DNA of 59,510 bases from Frateuria defendens. Lineage in GTDB: Bacteria > Pseudomonadota > Gammaproteobacteria > Xanthomonadales > Rhodanobacteraceae. Both the position numbers and the translations under genes were made by a program. The notes under the pieces were generated by a model that had not been told where the DNA came from, ran no database searches, and saw only the letters and a program-made list of their open reading frames with translations. Location of the stretch: the NCBI RefSeq assembly GCF_001182895.1, contig NZ_LFQR01000027.1, positions 1 through 59,510 on the forward strand, read 5' to 3'. Shown in pieces: positions 46,941-55,255 of this stretch (position 1 is its first letter; each line of letters starts with the position of its first letter).

Positions 46941-47936
46941 CTAGTGGGTGCGCTCCACCGCATAGGCCGCCAGCGCATGCAGGGCGTCGAGATGGGGCGA
47001 GGGCGCCAGCGCGTCGAGCGCGTCGATGGCCGCGCGCGCATGTGTCTGGGCGCGCTCGCGGGTGCGCTCCAGCGCGCCGCTGTCGCGGATCGCGGCCACG
47101 ATCTGGTCCAGCGCCTCCAGCCCGCCGTGCTCGATCGCCTGGCGCATGGCCTTGGCCTGTTCCGACCCGGCCTGTTCCAGCGCGTAGATCAGCGGCAGGG
47201 TCGGCTTGCCTTCGGCCAGGTCGTCGCCCACGTTCTTGCCCAGGGTGTCGGCGTCGCCCAGGTAGTCGAGCAGGTCGTCGGCGATCTGGAAGGCGTAGCC
47301 CAGCTCCATGCCGTAGCGGCGCAGCGCCGCCTGCTGCGCGGCGGGCAGGCCGCCGAGCAGGCCGCCCAGCTCGGTGGCGGCGGCGAACAGCACCGCGGTC
47401 TTGCGCTCGATCACCGCCAGGTACGCCGCCTCGTCCACGTCGGCGTTGCCGATGTTGAGCAGCTGCAGCACCTCGCCCTCGGCGATGGTGTTGGTGGTGT
47501 CGGCCAGGATGCGCATGATGCGCATGTCGTCCAGTTCCACCATCAGCTGGAACGAGCGCGAGTAGAGGAAGTCGCCCACCAGCACGCTGGCCGCGTTGCC
47601 CCACAGCGCGTTGGCGGTCTTGCGGCCGCGGCGCAGGTCCGACTCGTCCACCACGTCGTCGTGCAGCAAGGTCGAGGTGTGGATGAACTCGATGATCGCC
47701 GCCAGCTTGGCGTGCTGCTCGCCCCGGTAGCCGGCGGCGCGGGCCGCCAGCACGTGCAGCATGGGCCGCAGCCGCTTGCCGCCGCCGCCGATGATGTGCT
47801 CGGCGATCTGGTTGATCAGCACCACGTCGGAGGCCAGCCGCGCGCGGATCAGCGTGTCCACCGCCCCCATGTCGGCGGCGGCGAGCGCGCGCACGGCATC
47901 GAAATCGGCGGGAAGGCTCAGGGCGTCGGCGGGCAT
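46941..47936 (-). CDS. ispB: Octaprenyl/all-trans-polyprenyl diphosphate synthase
   Basis: 331 residues. Builds the ubiquinone side chain. First Asp-rich motif L-L-H-D-D-V-V-D-E-S (about 88-97), second Q-I-A-D-D-L-L-D-Y, and G-G-G-K-R-L-R-P near the N-terminus. The start at 47936 gives a family-like N-terminus. Chain length of product not certain from sequence; C40 expected in this group. Confidence 0.94.
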   Translation of the reverse strand: MPADALSLPADFDAVRALAAADMGAVDTLIRARLASDVVLINQIAEHIIGGGGKRLRPMLHVLAARAAGYRGEQHAKLAAIIEFIHTSTLLHDDVVDESDLRRGRKTANALWGNAASVLVGDFLYSRSFQLMVELDDMRIMRILADTTNTIAEGEVLQLLNIGNADVDEAAYLAVIERKTAVLFAAATELGGLLGGLPAAQQAALRRYGMELGYAFQIADDLLDYLGDADTLGKNVGDDLAEGKPTLPLIYALEQAGSEQAKAMRQAIEHGGLEALDQIVAAIRDSGALERTRERAQTHARAAIDALDALAPSPHLDALHALAAYAVERTH

Positions 47937-48110
47937 CGGGGCGGCTCGGGCATGCGTGGAAAGGGGCAAGTATAGGGCTTCGCTGCGGCGCGGCATGCGC
48001 CGGTGCGCGGTTCCGCCCGGCCGGGGCCGCCAGGGCGCCGGCGGCGCATTGCAATCGGGCCGGCCCGACTCAATGATGGCGGCAGCCGGTTCGCTCTCGA
48101 GGCAGGTCCG

Positions 48111-49085
48111 ATGGCCCAGGAAATCGTCGCGCTGATCGCGCAGTACGGACTGCTGCTGGTGTTCGCCAACGTGCTGGTGGAGCAGGCCGGGGTGCCGGTG
48201 CCGGCGCTGCCCACCCTGGTGGTGGCCGGCGCGCTCGCTGGCGACGGCCGCCTGCCGCTGGCCGGCGTTCTGCTGGCGGCGCTGGCCGGCTGCCTGCTCA
48301 GCGACTACGCCTGGTACGCCGCCGGGCGCCGCTACGGCTCGCGGGTGACACGCACGCTGTGCCGTATCTCGCTCTCGCCCGATTCCTGCGTGCGCCAGTC
48401 CGAGCTGCGCTTCCAGCGCTGGCGCGGGCAGGTGCTGCTGGTGGCGAAGTTCGTGCCGGGCCTGTCCACCGTGGCGCCGCCGCTGGTCGGCGCGCTCGGC
48501 CTGCCGCCGTTGCGCTTCCTGCTGCTGGACGGCGCGGGCTCGCTGCTGTGGGCCGGCGCGGCGGTGATGCTGGGCTACGCCTTCTCGGCCCAGGTCGACC
48601 GCGTGCTGGCGGCGCTGGAGAGCGCGGGCACGCTGGCGGTCGAGGCGCTGGCCGCCCTGCTGCTGGCCTACGTCCTGCTCAAGTGGTGGCAGCGCTGGCG
48701 CCTGCTGCGTTCGCTGCGGATGGCGCGGATCGGCGTGGACGAGTTGAGCCGCGCGCTGGCGTCGGCGCATCCGCCCCTGGTGGTGGACGTGCGCTCGCCG
48801 GCCGCGCGGCGGCTGGATACGCGGGTCATCCCCGGCGCCCTGCTGCTGGATACGAACGACTTCGGCAGCATGCTGGCCGTGGCCGCGCCCGAGCGGGAAC
48901 TGGTGCTGTACTGCAACTGCCCCAACGAAGTCTCCGCGGCGCGCATTGCCAGCCTGCTGGCGCGGCGCGGCTACCGCCGCGTGCGGCCGCTGCTCGGCGG
49001 GCTGGATGCCTGGGACGCGGCCGGCTTCGCCCTGGAGCGCCTGGCGCCCGAGCCGGCGCCGGAGCCGTCGTCCCGGGTGGCCTGA
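48111..49085 (+). CDS. DedA-rhodanese fusion membrane protein
   Basis: 324 residues. N-terminal DedA/VTT domain (about 1-195): [11 protein letters not shown] near residue 24, [12 protein letters not shown] near 118 with the family Arg/Gly loops. A rhodanese-like domain follows (about 205-305) with V-V-D-V-R-S-P and an active-site loop [10 protein letters not shown]. The DedA part belongs to the group of undecaprenyl-phosphate/phospholipid translocases; the fused rhodanese is cytoplasmic. This fusion is known in proteobacteria but its joint task is not. Confidence 0.9.
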   Translation: MAQEIVALIAQYGLLLVFANVLVEQAGVPVPALPTLVVAGALAGDGRLPLAGVLLAALAGCLLSDYAWYAAGRRYGSRVTRTLCRISLSPDSCVRQSELRFQRWRGQVLLVAKFVPGLSTVAPPLVGALGLPPLRFLLLDGAGSLLWAGAAVMLGYAFSAQVDRVLAALESAGTLAVEALAALLLAYVLLKWWQRWRLLRSLRMARIGVDELSRALASAHPPLVVDVRSPAARRLDTRVIPGALLLDTNDFGSMLAVAAPERELVLYCNCPNEVSAARIASLLARRGYRRVRPLLGGLDAWDAAGFALERLAPEPAPEPSSRVA

Positions 49086-49255
49086 GCCGCGGGGCCGGCA
49101 CCGTCAGGCCGGCGCGGCGGGGCCCGACGCGGCCGTCGGCACCGGCCGCTGGCGGCGGCCGGTGCGCCGGGTATCATAGCCAGCCAATCTTTCCCAACTC
49201 CGGCCGCGACAGCCCCTCCATTCGCGGCCGGCGCTACCTCAAGGAAACCCAAGCC

Positions 49256-49801
49256 ATGGCACGCGGTATCAACAAAGTCATCCTGGTCGGCAACCTGGGC
49301 GCGGACCCGGAGACGCGCTACACCGGCAACGGCACGGCCATCACCAGCCTGCGCATCGCCACCTCCGAGACCTGGATGGACAAGCAGAGCGGCGAGCGCC
49401 AGGAGCGCACCGAGTGGCACCGCGTGAAGCTGTTCGGCAAGCTCGCCGAGATCGCCGGCGAATACCTGAAGAAGGGCCGCCAGGTCTACATCGAGGGCTC
49501 GCTGCGCACCGACAAGTACACCGACAAGGACGGTATCGAGCGCTACTCCACCGACATCATCGCCAACGAGATGCAGATGCTCGGCGGCGGCGGTGAAGGC
49601 GGCGGCAACTTCGGCGGCGGCGGTGGCAGCCGCGAGCGCTCGCAGGGCGGTTCGCGCGGCGGCAATTACGGCGGTGGTGGCGGTGGCAGTGGTGGCGGCC
49701 AGCCCTCGCGTGGCGGTGGCGATTACGGCCAGCCGCGCCAGGCCCCCGCGCCGGCCCCGGCCGACAGCCCGAGCTTCGACGACGACGATATTCCGTTCTG
49801 A
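49256..49801 (+). CDS. ssb: Single-stranded DNA-binding protein
   Basis: 181 residues. OB fold 1-110 ([33 protein letters not shown]), a Gly-rich linker (about 113-165) and the acidic tip D-D-D-D-I-P-F that recruits repair partners. AAGGAAA lies 10 bases upstream of the ATG. Confidence 0.98.
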   Translation: MARGINKVILVGNLGADPETRYTGNGTAITSLRIATSETWMDKQSGERQERTEWHRVKLFGKLAEIAGEYLKKGRQVYIEGSLRTDKYTDKDGIERYSTDIIANEMQMLGGGGEGGGNFGGGGGSRERSQGGSRGGNYGGGGGGSGGGQPSRGGGDYGQPRQAPAPAPADSPSFDDDDIPF

Positions 49802-49838
49802 GACCTCCCGGTCGTCCGGGGTTGTCCATCCGCGTCGG

Positions 49839-49874
49839 CATGGCAGGGAGTGCGCTCCCTGCCATGTTGCGTTT
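49839..49874 (+). terminator. Terminator of ssb
   Basis: A perfect 12-bp stem CATGGCAGGGAG/CTCCCTGCCATG with a TGCG loop (49839-49866), then TTGCGTTTT. Good candidate rho-independent terminator 38 bases after the stop. Confidence 0.75.
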
Positions 49875-49968
49875 TGGGCCCGGCGAGGGGTTTTCGCAGG
49901 TGGGCGATGGCACGTCGGCTCAGGCATGGCATGCAAGCCGTCCGTTCCCACTGCAACGGTTCCGGGTA

Positions 49969-50004
49969 ACGCATGCGGCCCTGCCGGGGCAGGGCCGCAT
50001 GCGT
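49969..50004. terminator. Perfect 17-bp hairpin between convergent genes
   Basis: ACGCATGCGGCCCTGCC is followed after two G by its exact complement. It lies in the 333-bp space between ssb and the convergent cytochrome-like gene; the remaining sequence there shows no open frame of note. May stop antisense transcription from either side. Confidence 0.5.
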
Positions 50005-50134
50005 GGCGTTTCCCGGCTGGAGGCGATGGCCGGCTTCAGTGCGCGGGGGTCAGGGCGGCCGGTGGCCGTGCCTGCACGCTAGTCGCTTTTCGCCAGTCTT
50101 GGGCCGGTTGGGCCGCGGGTGGCCCCGGCGCGCC

Positions 50135-50422
50135 TTACTCCGGGCACCCCTGCTGGATCCAGCAGCCGAAGGTGTTGACCTGGGCCTGGCTCCACGGCCC
50201 CTCGCCGGAGCCGGCCGGCGGCATGGCGCCGGTGGACACTTCCGAATAGATCTTCGTCGCCCAGATCTTCACGCTGGCATAGCTGCTGAGGTCGAGCGCG
50301 CCGCCGGTGACCTGCTTCATGTGATCGACGTCGGTCGGAGTGAACAGCGGCTGGATGTCCTTGCTCCAGGTCACGGAGGTCGGGCAGGTGAGCGATGCGA
50401 AGAACTGATGGCTGTTGCTCAT
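50135..50422 (-). CDS. Cytochrome-c-like protein lacking the heme-binding motif
   Basis: 95 residues, no signal peptide. Shape of a small monoheme cytochrome domain: D-I-Q-P-L-F near residue 22, G-A-L-D-L-S-S-Y (about 41-48), S-T-G-A-M-P-P-A-G (about 63-71; MPP often carries the axial Met) and a final W-I-Q-Q-G helix. Where C-x-x-C-H is expected after I-Q-P-L-F there is T-P-T-D-V-D-H-M, so heme cannot be attached covalently. It starts 42 bp after the larger CxxCH protein with a good AGGGGAA ribosome-binding site, so the two are co-transcribed. Function unknown. Confidence 0.8.
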   Translation of the reverse strand: MSNSHQFFASLTCPTSVTWSKDIQPLFTPTDVDHMKQVTGGALDLSSYASVKIWATKIYSEVSTGAMPPAGSGEGPWSQAQVNTFGCWIQQGCPE

Positions 50423-50464
50423 GGCGTTTCCCCTGTCGGGTTGGAGGGTTCCGGTCTCCCGGCC

Positions 50465-52354
50465 TTACTTGCTGAGCTTCCTGTTGCGGCGCACTTCGGT
50501 CAGGCCTTGCTGCGTCTCGATGGAGGGCGTTTCGGGCACCACCACCGCGCCGCGTGCCAGGATCACGCTGAAGTCGCCCGCCTGGCCCTGCGGGTTCTGA
50601 CCCTGGCTGCCATGGCAGCCCATGCAGCCGCCCATGTTGAAGTGGCCGCCGGCGTAGTAGGAGTTCTTGTGCTGGGTGCCGTCCTGGTTCCAGTCCGTGC
50701 TGATGTTCGGCGAGAGGCCGCCGCTGAAGAGCTGCAGCGAGCGGTTGGTCTCGACCACGATGTTGGCCTGGTAGTAGCTCGCCGGCGACGGATGCCGGGC
50801 GGTGTACGGCGGCTGGCCGTTGTAGAGGGAACCGTTGGGCGTCTGCGTCGTGATGACCTTGTCGTAGGGGTAGTACTGGACGTTGACGAGCTTGTAGGCG
50901 AGCCACGGCGCCGAGGTGATGCTGCGGCTCCTCAGGTAGGCGGCGATCGCCGCGTGGGCCTGCGCGTTGGCGTCGATCACTTCCGCCGGGATGTTGTTGG
51001 CGCGCCGGTTCACGCAGATGTTGCCCGCGCTCGGCGCGTTGTTGGTCGGCGGGAAGGCGGCGTTGCGGTAGAACAGCTGGCTGCGCGGCGCGGCGCAATA
51101 GGCCTGCGATGACGCCGGTTGGCAGGTGGCGCGGTTGCCGGTGAGTATCACGGTGCCGAGCGCGCTGGGCGTTTCGTTGGCGCTGCCGCTGGAGGCGGGC
51201 TTGGGGTCCACCAGGCACACCTGGGGCGTCGTCGGCGCCGCGAGCGCGGAGCGGATGACGCGGCCGTCCGCATCCTCGATCGGAAGGCCGGTGGGCGTGA
51301 GGAGGTTGTCGGCCTGCTCGAAGGTGGCGTAGATGAAATACGGCGCCGACAGCGTCTTCTGGATGATGTGCAGCGCGACCAGGCCCCACTTCGCGTCGCG
51401 ATAGCAAAAGCCGCCGCTCGAGGCCTTCTCGTAGAAGCGCACCGTCTGCACGTGGAAGCGCCCCGACGCCAGCTCGCTGGGGTTGAGCGGCCGCCATGCC
51501 GCCTTGACCTCGATGGTGCCGTTGTACTGGCTCACCATCGACGTGCTTCCCGGCGGCGGGCTCGCCTGCTTCGCGGACAGGTAATTCTTCGTCGCCGTCA
51601 CCACCGAGGGCGGGATGGCGCTCCACCATTGGTTCAGCGGGTTCTTGGGGTCGCTGTTGGAGGCGACGTAGACGTATTGCGCGCGGTTCGACTTGGCGAG
51701 GAAGCGGATCAGCTGCGGCGAGCTGTTGCCCGGCGAGCTGCCGGCCGCCACGACGCCGGCGTACATGTTGTCCAGCGTGATCTGGTCGGTCTCGTCGAGG
51801 TTCACCCAGGGAACGGGGTCGTTCGCCTGGGCTGGATCGCAGGCGGCAACCGGCACGCCGTAGTTGTATTGGGGCAGCGCGTCGTAGCCGTAGGAGCGCG
51901 AGGCATTCTGCACGTAGCCGGGAGGCGGATTGCCGTTGCCCGGGAAGGTTTCCACCTTGCCCCGGAACGTTTCCCAGACCGTGGGCACGGTGCAGTTGGG
52001 GTTGCCGAAAGCGCAGGTCGACGATGGCGCTTCGCGCTGGCCCGGCTGGCCTCCCTGCGGGCCCGCGGGCCAGTTCAGCGCAATGAATTCCTGCCAGGCG
52101 AACGCGGCGGCCTGTTCGGGCGTGGCGTTCGGCGCGCCCCCTTTTGCGGGCGGCCCCGGGGTGTACGGAGGGTTCAGCTCGGCCGGGACGGCCGGGGTCA
52201 CCGAAATCGGTATCGCCGCCGACACCTGCTTGCCGTCCGGCGCCGCCGCGCCCCCGGCCGCACTCGTGTCGGCCATGGAACGGTTGACCCATGCCGCACT
52301 CGCGACGAGCGCGCATGCCAATAGGCCGGATGATAGGACGATGGAGTTCCGCAT
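50465..52354 (-). CDS. Large exported protein with one C-terminal CxxCH heme site
   Basis: 629 residues. Signal peptide about 1-28 (L-A-C-A-L-V-A-S-A-A). The N-terminal region begins A-F-A-W-Q-E-F-I-A-L-N-W-P, a pattern seen in uncharacterised bacterial secreted proteins. A single heme motif C-M-G-C-H lies at 577-581 after F-N-M-G-G. Many Tyr/Trp/Asn and six or more other cysteines suggest a folded periplasmic domain. I do not recognise a catalytic family. GGGGGAAAGG five bases before the ATG supports the start. With the heme-less partner downstream it may form a redox or peroxide-handling complex; this is inference. Confidence 0.8.
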   Translation of the reverse strand: MRNSIVLSSGLLACALVASAAWVNRSMADTSAAGGAAAPDGKQVSAAIPISVTPAVPAELNPPYTPGPPAKGGAPNATPEQAAAFAWQEFIALNWPAGPQGGQPGQREAPSSTCAFGNPNCTVPTVWETFRGKVETFPGNGNPPPGYVQNASRSYGYDALPQYNYGVPVAACDPAQANDPVPWVNLDETDQITLDNMYAGVVAAGSSPGNSSPQLIRFLAKSNRAQYVYVASNSDPKNPLNQWWSAIPPSVVTATKNYLSAKQASPPPGSTSMVSQYNGTIEVKAAWRPLNPSELASGRFHVQTVRFYEKASSGGFCYRDAKWGLVALHIIQKTLSAPYFIYATFEQADNLLTPTGLPIEDADGRVIRSALAAPTTPQVCLVDPKPASSGSANETPSALGTVILTGNRATCQPASSQAYCAAPRSQLFYRNAAFPPTNNAPSAGNICVNRRANNIPAEVIDANAQAHAAIAAYLRSRSITSAPWLAYKLVNVQYYPYDKVITTQTPNGSLYNGQPPYTARHPSPASYYQANIVVETNRSLQLFSGGLSPNISTDWNQDGTQHKNSYYAGGHFNMGGCMGCHGSQGQNPQGQAGDFSVILARGAVVVPETPSIETQQGLTEVRRNRKLSK

Positions 52355-53301
52355 GACCTTTCCCCCTGTTGGTGGTAATGCCCTTGCCGGTGGAAACACG
52401 GATAAAACCTACGCAGACATCGCTTGCCACGGTGCAGCCGGATCGGGCTCACCGGTTGGATCGCGTGACTTTCTTCCATGTGCCCGATGCTTTGCTTCTT
52501 GCTCCATCGCAGGCATGGCGCAGGTGTCGCCACTACGCTCCGCAACGCATCCCGGCGGAGCCTCACAAAGGTCCAGACGCGCCGTTGCGCATCCATCCGT
52601 GGAATCCGGCCCGCTTACGTTCACGGCATGCGCGCGATGCGCATCGCCGTACGCCTTGGCAACGGCCGGTGGCGGGTACGCTTTGGGGCCAGGACGGGCT
52701 TGGTGCGACGAGGGCTATCCCGGCCCTAGCCGTTCGCGGCTGGGCCGGGTGGCCCGAAGCTGCCGGGCGAGGCCGTGCGCCTCGAGCCCGCCAGCGGGGT
52801 CGCCTGCGCGAACGCAGGCAGTCCAAGGGAAGAATAGGCAAAGCGCTTCATCGGAAACTCCCTTTCGACGAACGAGCTGCAACGTCCACTTGCCATGCCG
52901 CTCCATGCTGCGGCCCCCTGTGCGTTCGGCGGAATGCGCTTGGGAGAACGCCGAACGGTGCTGCTTGCATCGATGCGATGCCGGGCCATGAGCCATGGCC
53001 GGTGCGGATTTTGAGCACGAAATGCAGCGGCAGTATGTGACGCGGAACACGGTTGAGCTGGCTTGCATCAGTCGGAAGACGCGCGGCGGGTGCGCCGGAT
53101 CCGTCGGCCTCTTCCGCCGCCCGGCGCACCGGATGCCGTGCGCGGATGTGCGCTGCTGCCGGGGGCGGCATGCCCGCGGCCGATGGGGGCGTGCAGGGCA
53201 TCGTGGCGAGGAATTCACGGGCTCCTCTCACGGTTTCGACACGGTGTACATCACCGCGGGCGCAGGCTGCCGCGGGTTGATCACCGTGGGAGGGGCTGCA
53301 T
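52355..53301. other. 947-bp stretch without a confident gene
   Basis: Open frames exist on both strands (for example 52369-53040 plus) but their products are Arg/Pro/His-rich with no hydrophobic core, as expected for non-coding GC-rich DNA. GC content is somewhat lower than in neighbouring genes. One short frame with a good ribosome-binding site and a signal-peptide-like start is listed separately at 52726. The region may be a decayed gene island. Confidence 0.5.
52726..52851 (-). CDS. Possible 41-residue secreted peptide or gene remnant
   Basis: AAAGGGAG lies six bases before an ATG that begins M-K-R-F-A-Y-S-S-L-G-L-P-A-F-A-Q-A, signal-peptide-like with an A-Q-A cleavage site. The remaining 24 residues are Ser/Pro/Gly-rich. 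It could be the start of a formerly longer exported protein; a frameshift shortly after the signal would explain it. Confidence 0.35.
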   Translation of the reverse strand: MKRFAYSSLGLPAFAQATPLAGSRRTASPGSFGPPGPAANG

Positions 53302-53661
53302 ATGAAACGCCTGTCGAAAACAACCGTGTGGTGTGCGCTCGCGCTCGGCATGATGGCGCCGGTGGCCTTCGCCCAGGATACCTATCCGTCCTCGACGCAG
53401 GACAAGGACACCATGGGCCACAAGGACGCCATGGAGCACAAGGACGCCATGGAGCACAAGGGCATGATGCACGACAAGATGCACGGGAACATGAAAGGCA
53501 TGCATGAGATGGCGGCCGAAGTGACGGCGGTCGACACCAAGACCGGCGTGGTCGAGGTCACCTCCATGGGCATGCCGCTCAAGGTGCACTTCCCGCCGGC
53601 GGCGGTCGCCGATCTCAAGGCCGGCGACAAGATCACGCTGCACATGGGCTACAGCCGCTGA
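53302..53661 (+). CDS. Met/His-rich periplasmic metal-binding protein (CusF-like)
   Basis: 119 residues. Signal peptide 1-24 (ending A-F-A-Q). Residues about 33-65 carry repeated H-K-D-A-M-E-H-K, H-K-G-M-M-H-D-K-M-H and G-M-H-E-M units; the first is an 18-bp tandem DNA duplication. The C-terminal half (E-V-T-A-V-D-T-K-T-G-V-V-E-V-T, then L-K-A-G-D-K-I-T-L) resembles the small beta-barrel of CusF copper chaperones. GGAGG 8 bases upstream. It lies next to the DmeRF pair, but Met-rich binding sites suggest Cu(I)/Ag(I) more than Ni/Co. Confidence 0.8.
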   Translation: MKRLSKTTVWCALALGMMAPVAFAQDTYPSSTQDKDTMGHKDAMEHKDAMEHKGMMHDKMHGNMKGMHEMAAEVTAVDTKTGVVEVTSMGMPLKVHFPPAAVADLKAGDKITLHMGYSR

Positions 53662-53853
53662 GGCGTGCCGCGGGCGCCTGTTGCCGGCGCGGGGGCAGGG
53701 CGCCGGCGGCATGGCGCGAGCAGGGTTTTCGATGACGGCGCTGCTGCTTCGGCGGTGCACGTCCGACTGCGCTCGCCGGGCCGATGCCTCGCCAGGTGTG
53801 GGCGAGCGTGCGAGGCGGCCGGCTGACGCGCGGCCCCGCCGCGCGCCGTCCGC

Positions 53854-54804
53854 TCAGCCGGCGGGCAGGGCGACCTCGACGGTGACGTGGGCCAGTTCGT
53901 CGTGGATGGCGAGCTGCTCGCGCACGGCCGCCGCCGTGAGCGGCGCGTGGCTCACCAGCGCCAGGATGCAGGCATAGCGGCCCTTGCCCACGCGCCATAC
54001 GTGCAGGTCGCTCACCGCCGTCTGGGGGAACTGCTCGGCGACCACGTCGCGGATCTCCTGCACCACCGGGCTGTCCATCTCCGCGTCGAGCAGCACCTTG
54101 CCCGACTGCTTGAGCAGGCCGTAGGCCCAGTTGGCGACCAGCCCTGCGCCGACGATGCCCATCACCGGGTCGAGCCAGGCCGCACCGAACAGCTTGCCGC
54201 CGAGCAGGGCGAGGATCGCCAGCACCGAAGTCGCCGCGTCGGCCACGACGTGCAGGTAGGCCGAGCGCAGGTTGATGTCGTGGTGGTGGCCGTGATGGTG
54301 GTGGTGCCCGTGCGCGTGGCCATGATCATGGCCGTGATCGTGCCCGTGGTGGTGGCCGTCCTTCAGCAGCCAGGCGCAGAGCAGGTTGACCGCCAGGCCG
54401 ATGACGGCGATGACGATGGCCTCGTCGTAGTGGATGGCGCTGGGCGAGAGCAGCCGCTCGACCGACTGGAACAGCATCAGCGCCGCCACCACGCCCAGCA
54501 GCAGCGCGCTGCTGTAGCCGCCGAGCACCTCGATCTTCCAGGTGCCAAAGGCGAAGCGCCGGTCGCCCGCCAGCTTGCGGGCCAGCGCATAGGCCGCCAC
54601 CGACAGGCCCAGCGCCAGCGCGTGCGAGCTCATGTGCCAGCCGTCGGCGAGCAGCGCCATCGAGTTCAGCACGTAGCCGCCGGCGATCTCCACCACCATC
54701 ATCACGGCCGTGATGACGACGGCGCGCAAGGTGTTCCGCTCCGCCAGCGGGTTGCCGTCGTTGAACTGGTGGGAGTGCGCGTAGGGCGTGGCGTCGGGTT
54801 GCAT
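53854..54804 (-). CDS. dmeF: Cation diffusion facilitator, DmeF-type Co/Ni exporter
   Basis: 316 residues, six membrane helices. H-S-H-Q-F near the start, metal site in L-L-A-D-G-W-H-M-S-S-H (helix II) and H-V-V-A-D-A-A-T-S (helix V). Between helices IV and V lies a long His loop (H-H-H-G-H-D-H-G-H-D-H-G-H and on, about 20 His). The cytoplasmic C-terminal domain follows. Divergent from an RcnR-type repressor with an operator between them, the usual dmeR-dmeF layout. Start 54804; longer frame would cross the operator. Confidence 0.9.
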   Translation of the reverse strand: MQPDATPYAHSHQFNDGNPLAERNTLRAVVITAVMMVVEIAGGYVLNSMALLADGWHMSSHALALGLSVAAYALARKLAGDRRFAFGTWKIEVLGGYSSALLLGVVAALMLFQSVERLLSPSAIHYDEAIVIAVIGLAVNLLCAWLLKDGHHHGHDHGHDHGHAHGHHHHHGHHHDINLRSAYLHVVADAATSVLAILALLGGKLFGAAWLDPVMGIVGAGLVANWAYGLLKQSGKVLLDAEMDSPVVQEIRDVVAEQFPQTAVSDLHVWRVGKGRYACILALVSHAPLTAAAVREQLAIHDELAHVTVEVALPAG

Positions 54805-54819
54805 GCTCGGTCTCGGGCG

Positions 54820-54844
54820 TATGATATACCCCCCTATGGTATGA
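54820..54844. promoter_or_regulatory. RcnR/DmeR-type operator between dmeF and dmeR
   Basis: ATGATATACC CCCC TATGGTATGA: a run of C flanked by inverted ATAY(C)/(G)GTAT halves. This A/T-flanked C6 palindrome is the recognised form of Ni/Co-sensing RcnR-family operators. It lies 16 bases upstream of dmeF's start and 19 before dmeR's, so one site can control both. Confidence 0.75.
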
Positions 54845-54862
54845 CAGGCGCGAGGACGCTGC

Positions 54863-55132
54863 ATGGCTCATCTGAACCGGGACAAGGACAAGCTGATCGC
54901 CCGCGTGCGCCGCATCGGCGGGCAGGTGGCCTCGATCGAGCGCGCGCTGCAGGGCGAGGCCGACTGCGGCGCGGTGCTGCACCAGCTGGCGGCCGTGCGC
55001 GGCGCGGTGCAGGGGCTGCTGCTGGAGGTGATCGACGGCCACCTGCGCGAGCACGTGGCGACGGCCTCCAGCAAGCGCCGGCAGGAGGAGCTGGCGCCGG
55101 TGCTGGCGGTGCTCAAGAGCTACCTCAAATAG
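54863..55132 (+). CDS. dmeR: RcnR/DmeR-type Ni(II)/Co(II)-responsive repressor
   Basis: 89 residues, all-helical CsoR/RcnR family. His3, Cys35, His60 and His64 are all present at exactly the RcnR nickel/cobalt ligand positions. A copper-sensing CsoR would have Cys-His-Cys, and FrmR lacks His3 and His64. It should bind the C-rich palindrome upstream and release it on Ni or Co, switching on dmeF. Confidence 0.9.
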   Translation: MAHLNRDKDKLIARVRRIGGQVASIERALQGEADCGAVLHQLAAVRGAVQGLLLEVIDGHLREHVATASSKRRQEELAPVLAVLKSYLK

Positions 55133-55255
55133 CGCCTCCCGGGCTCCCCGTCACCGTGCCTTGACGAAAGTCCCGCTTGAATAGCGGGATTTGACGGCCG
55201 CAACATGGGCTGACCGTCCGTGCGGTACCGGGACGATTCCGAGGAAGGCTTGCGC

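Noticed and set aside
52369-53040. 223-codon candidate gene in the gene-poor stretch
   Set aside because: Arg/His/Pro-rich without hydrophobic core or family pattern, and its start overlaps the leader of the divergent exported-protein gene.
53416-53460. Short tandem DNA repeat considered as a CRISPR or satellite
   Set aside because: Only two 18-bp units, in frame, explained by the Met/His repeat of the encoded protein.
54280-54360. GTGGTGGTGG/CATGATCATGG-like low-complexity stretch
   Set aside because: It is the codon run for the His-rich loop of DmeF, not an independent repeat.
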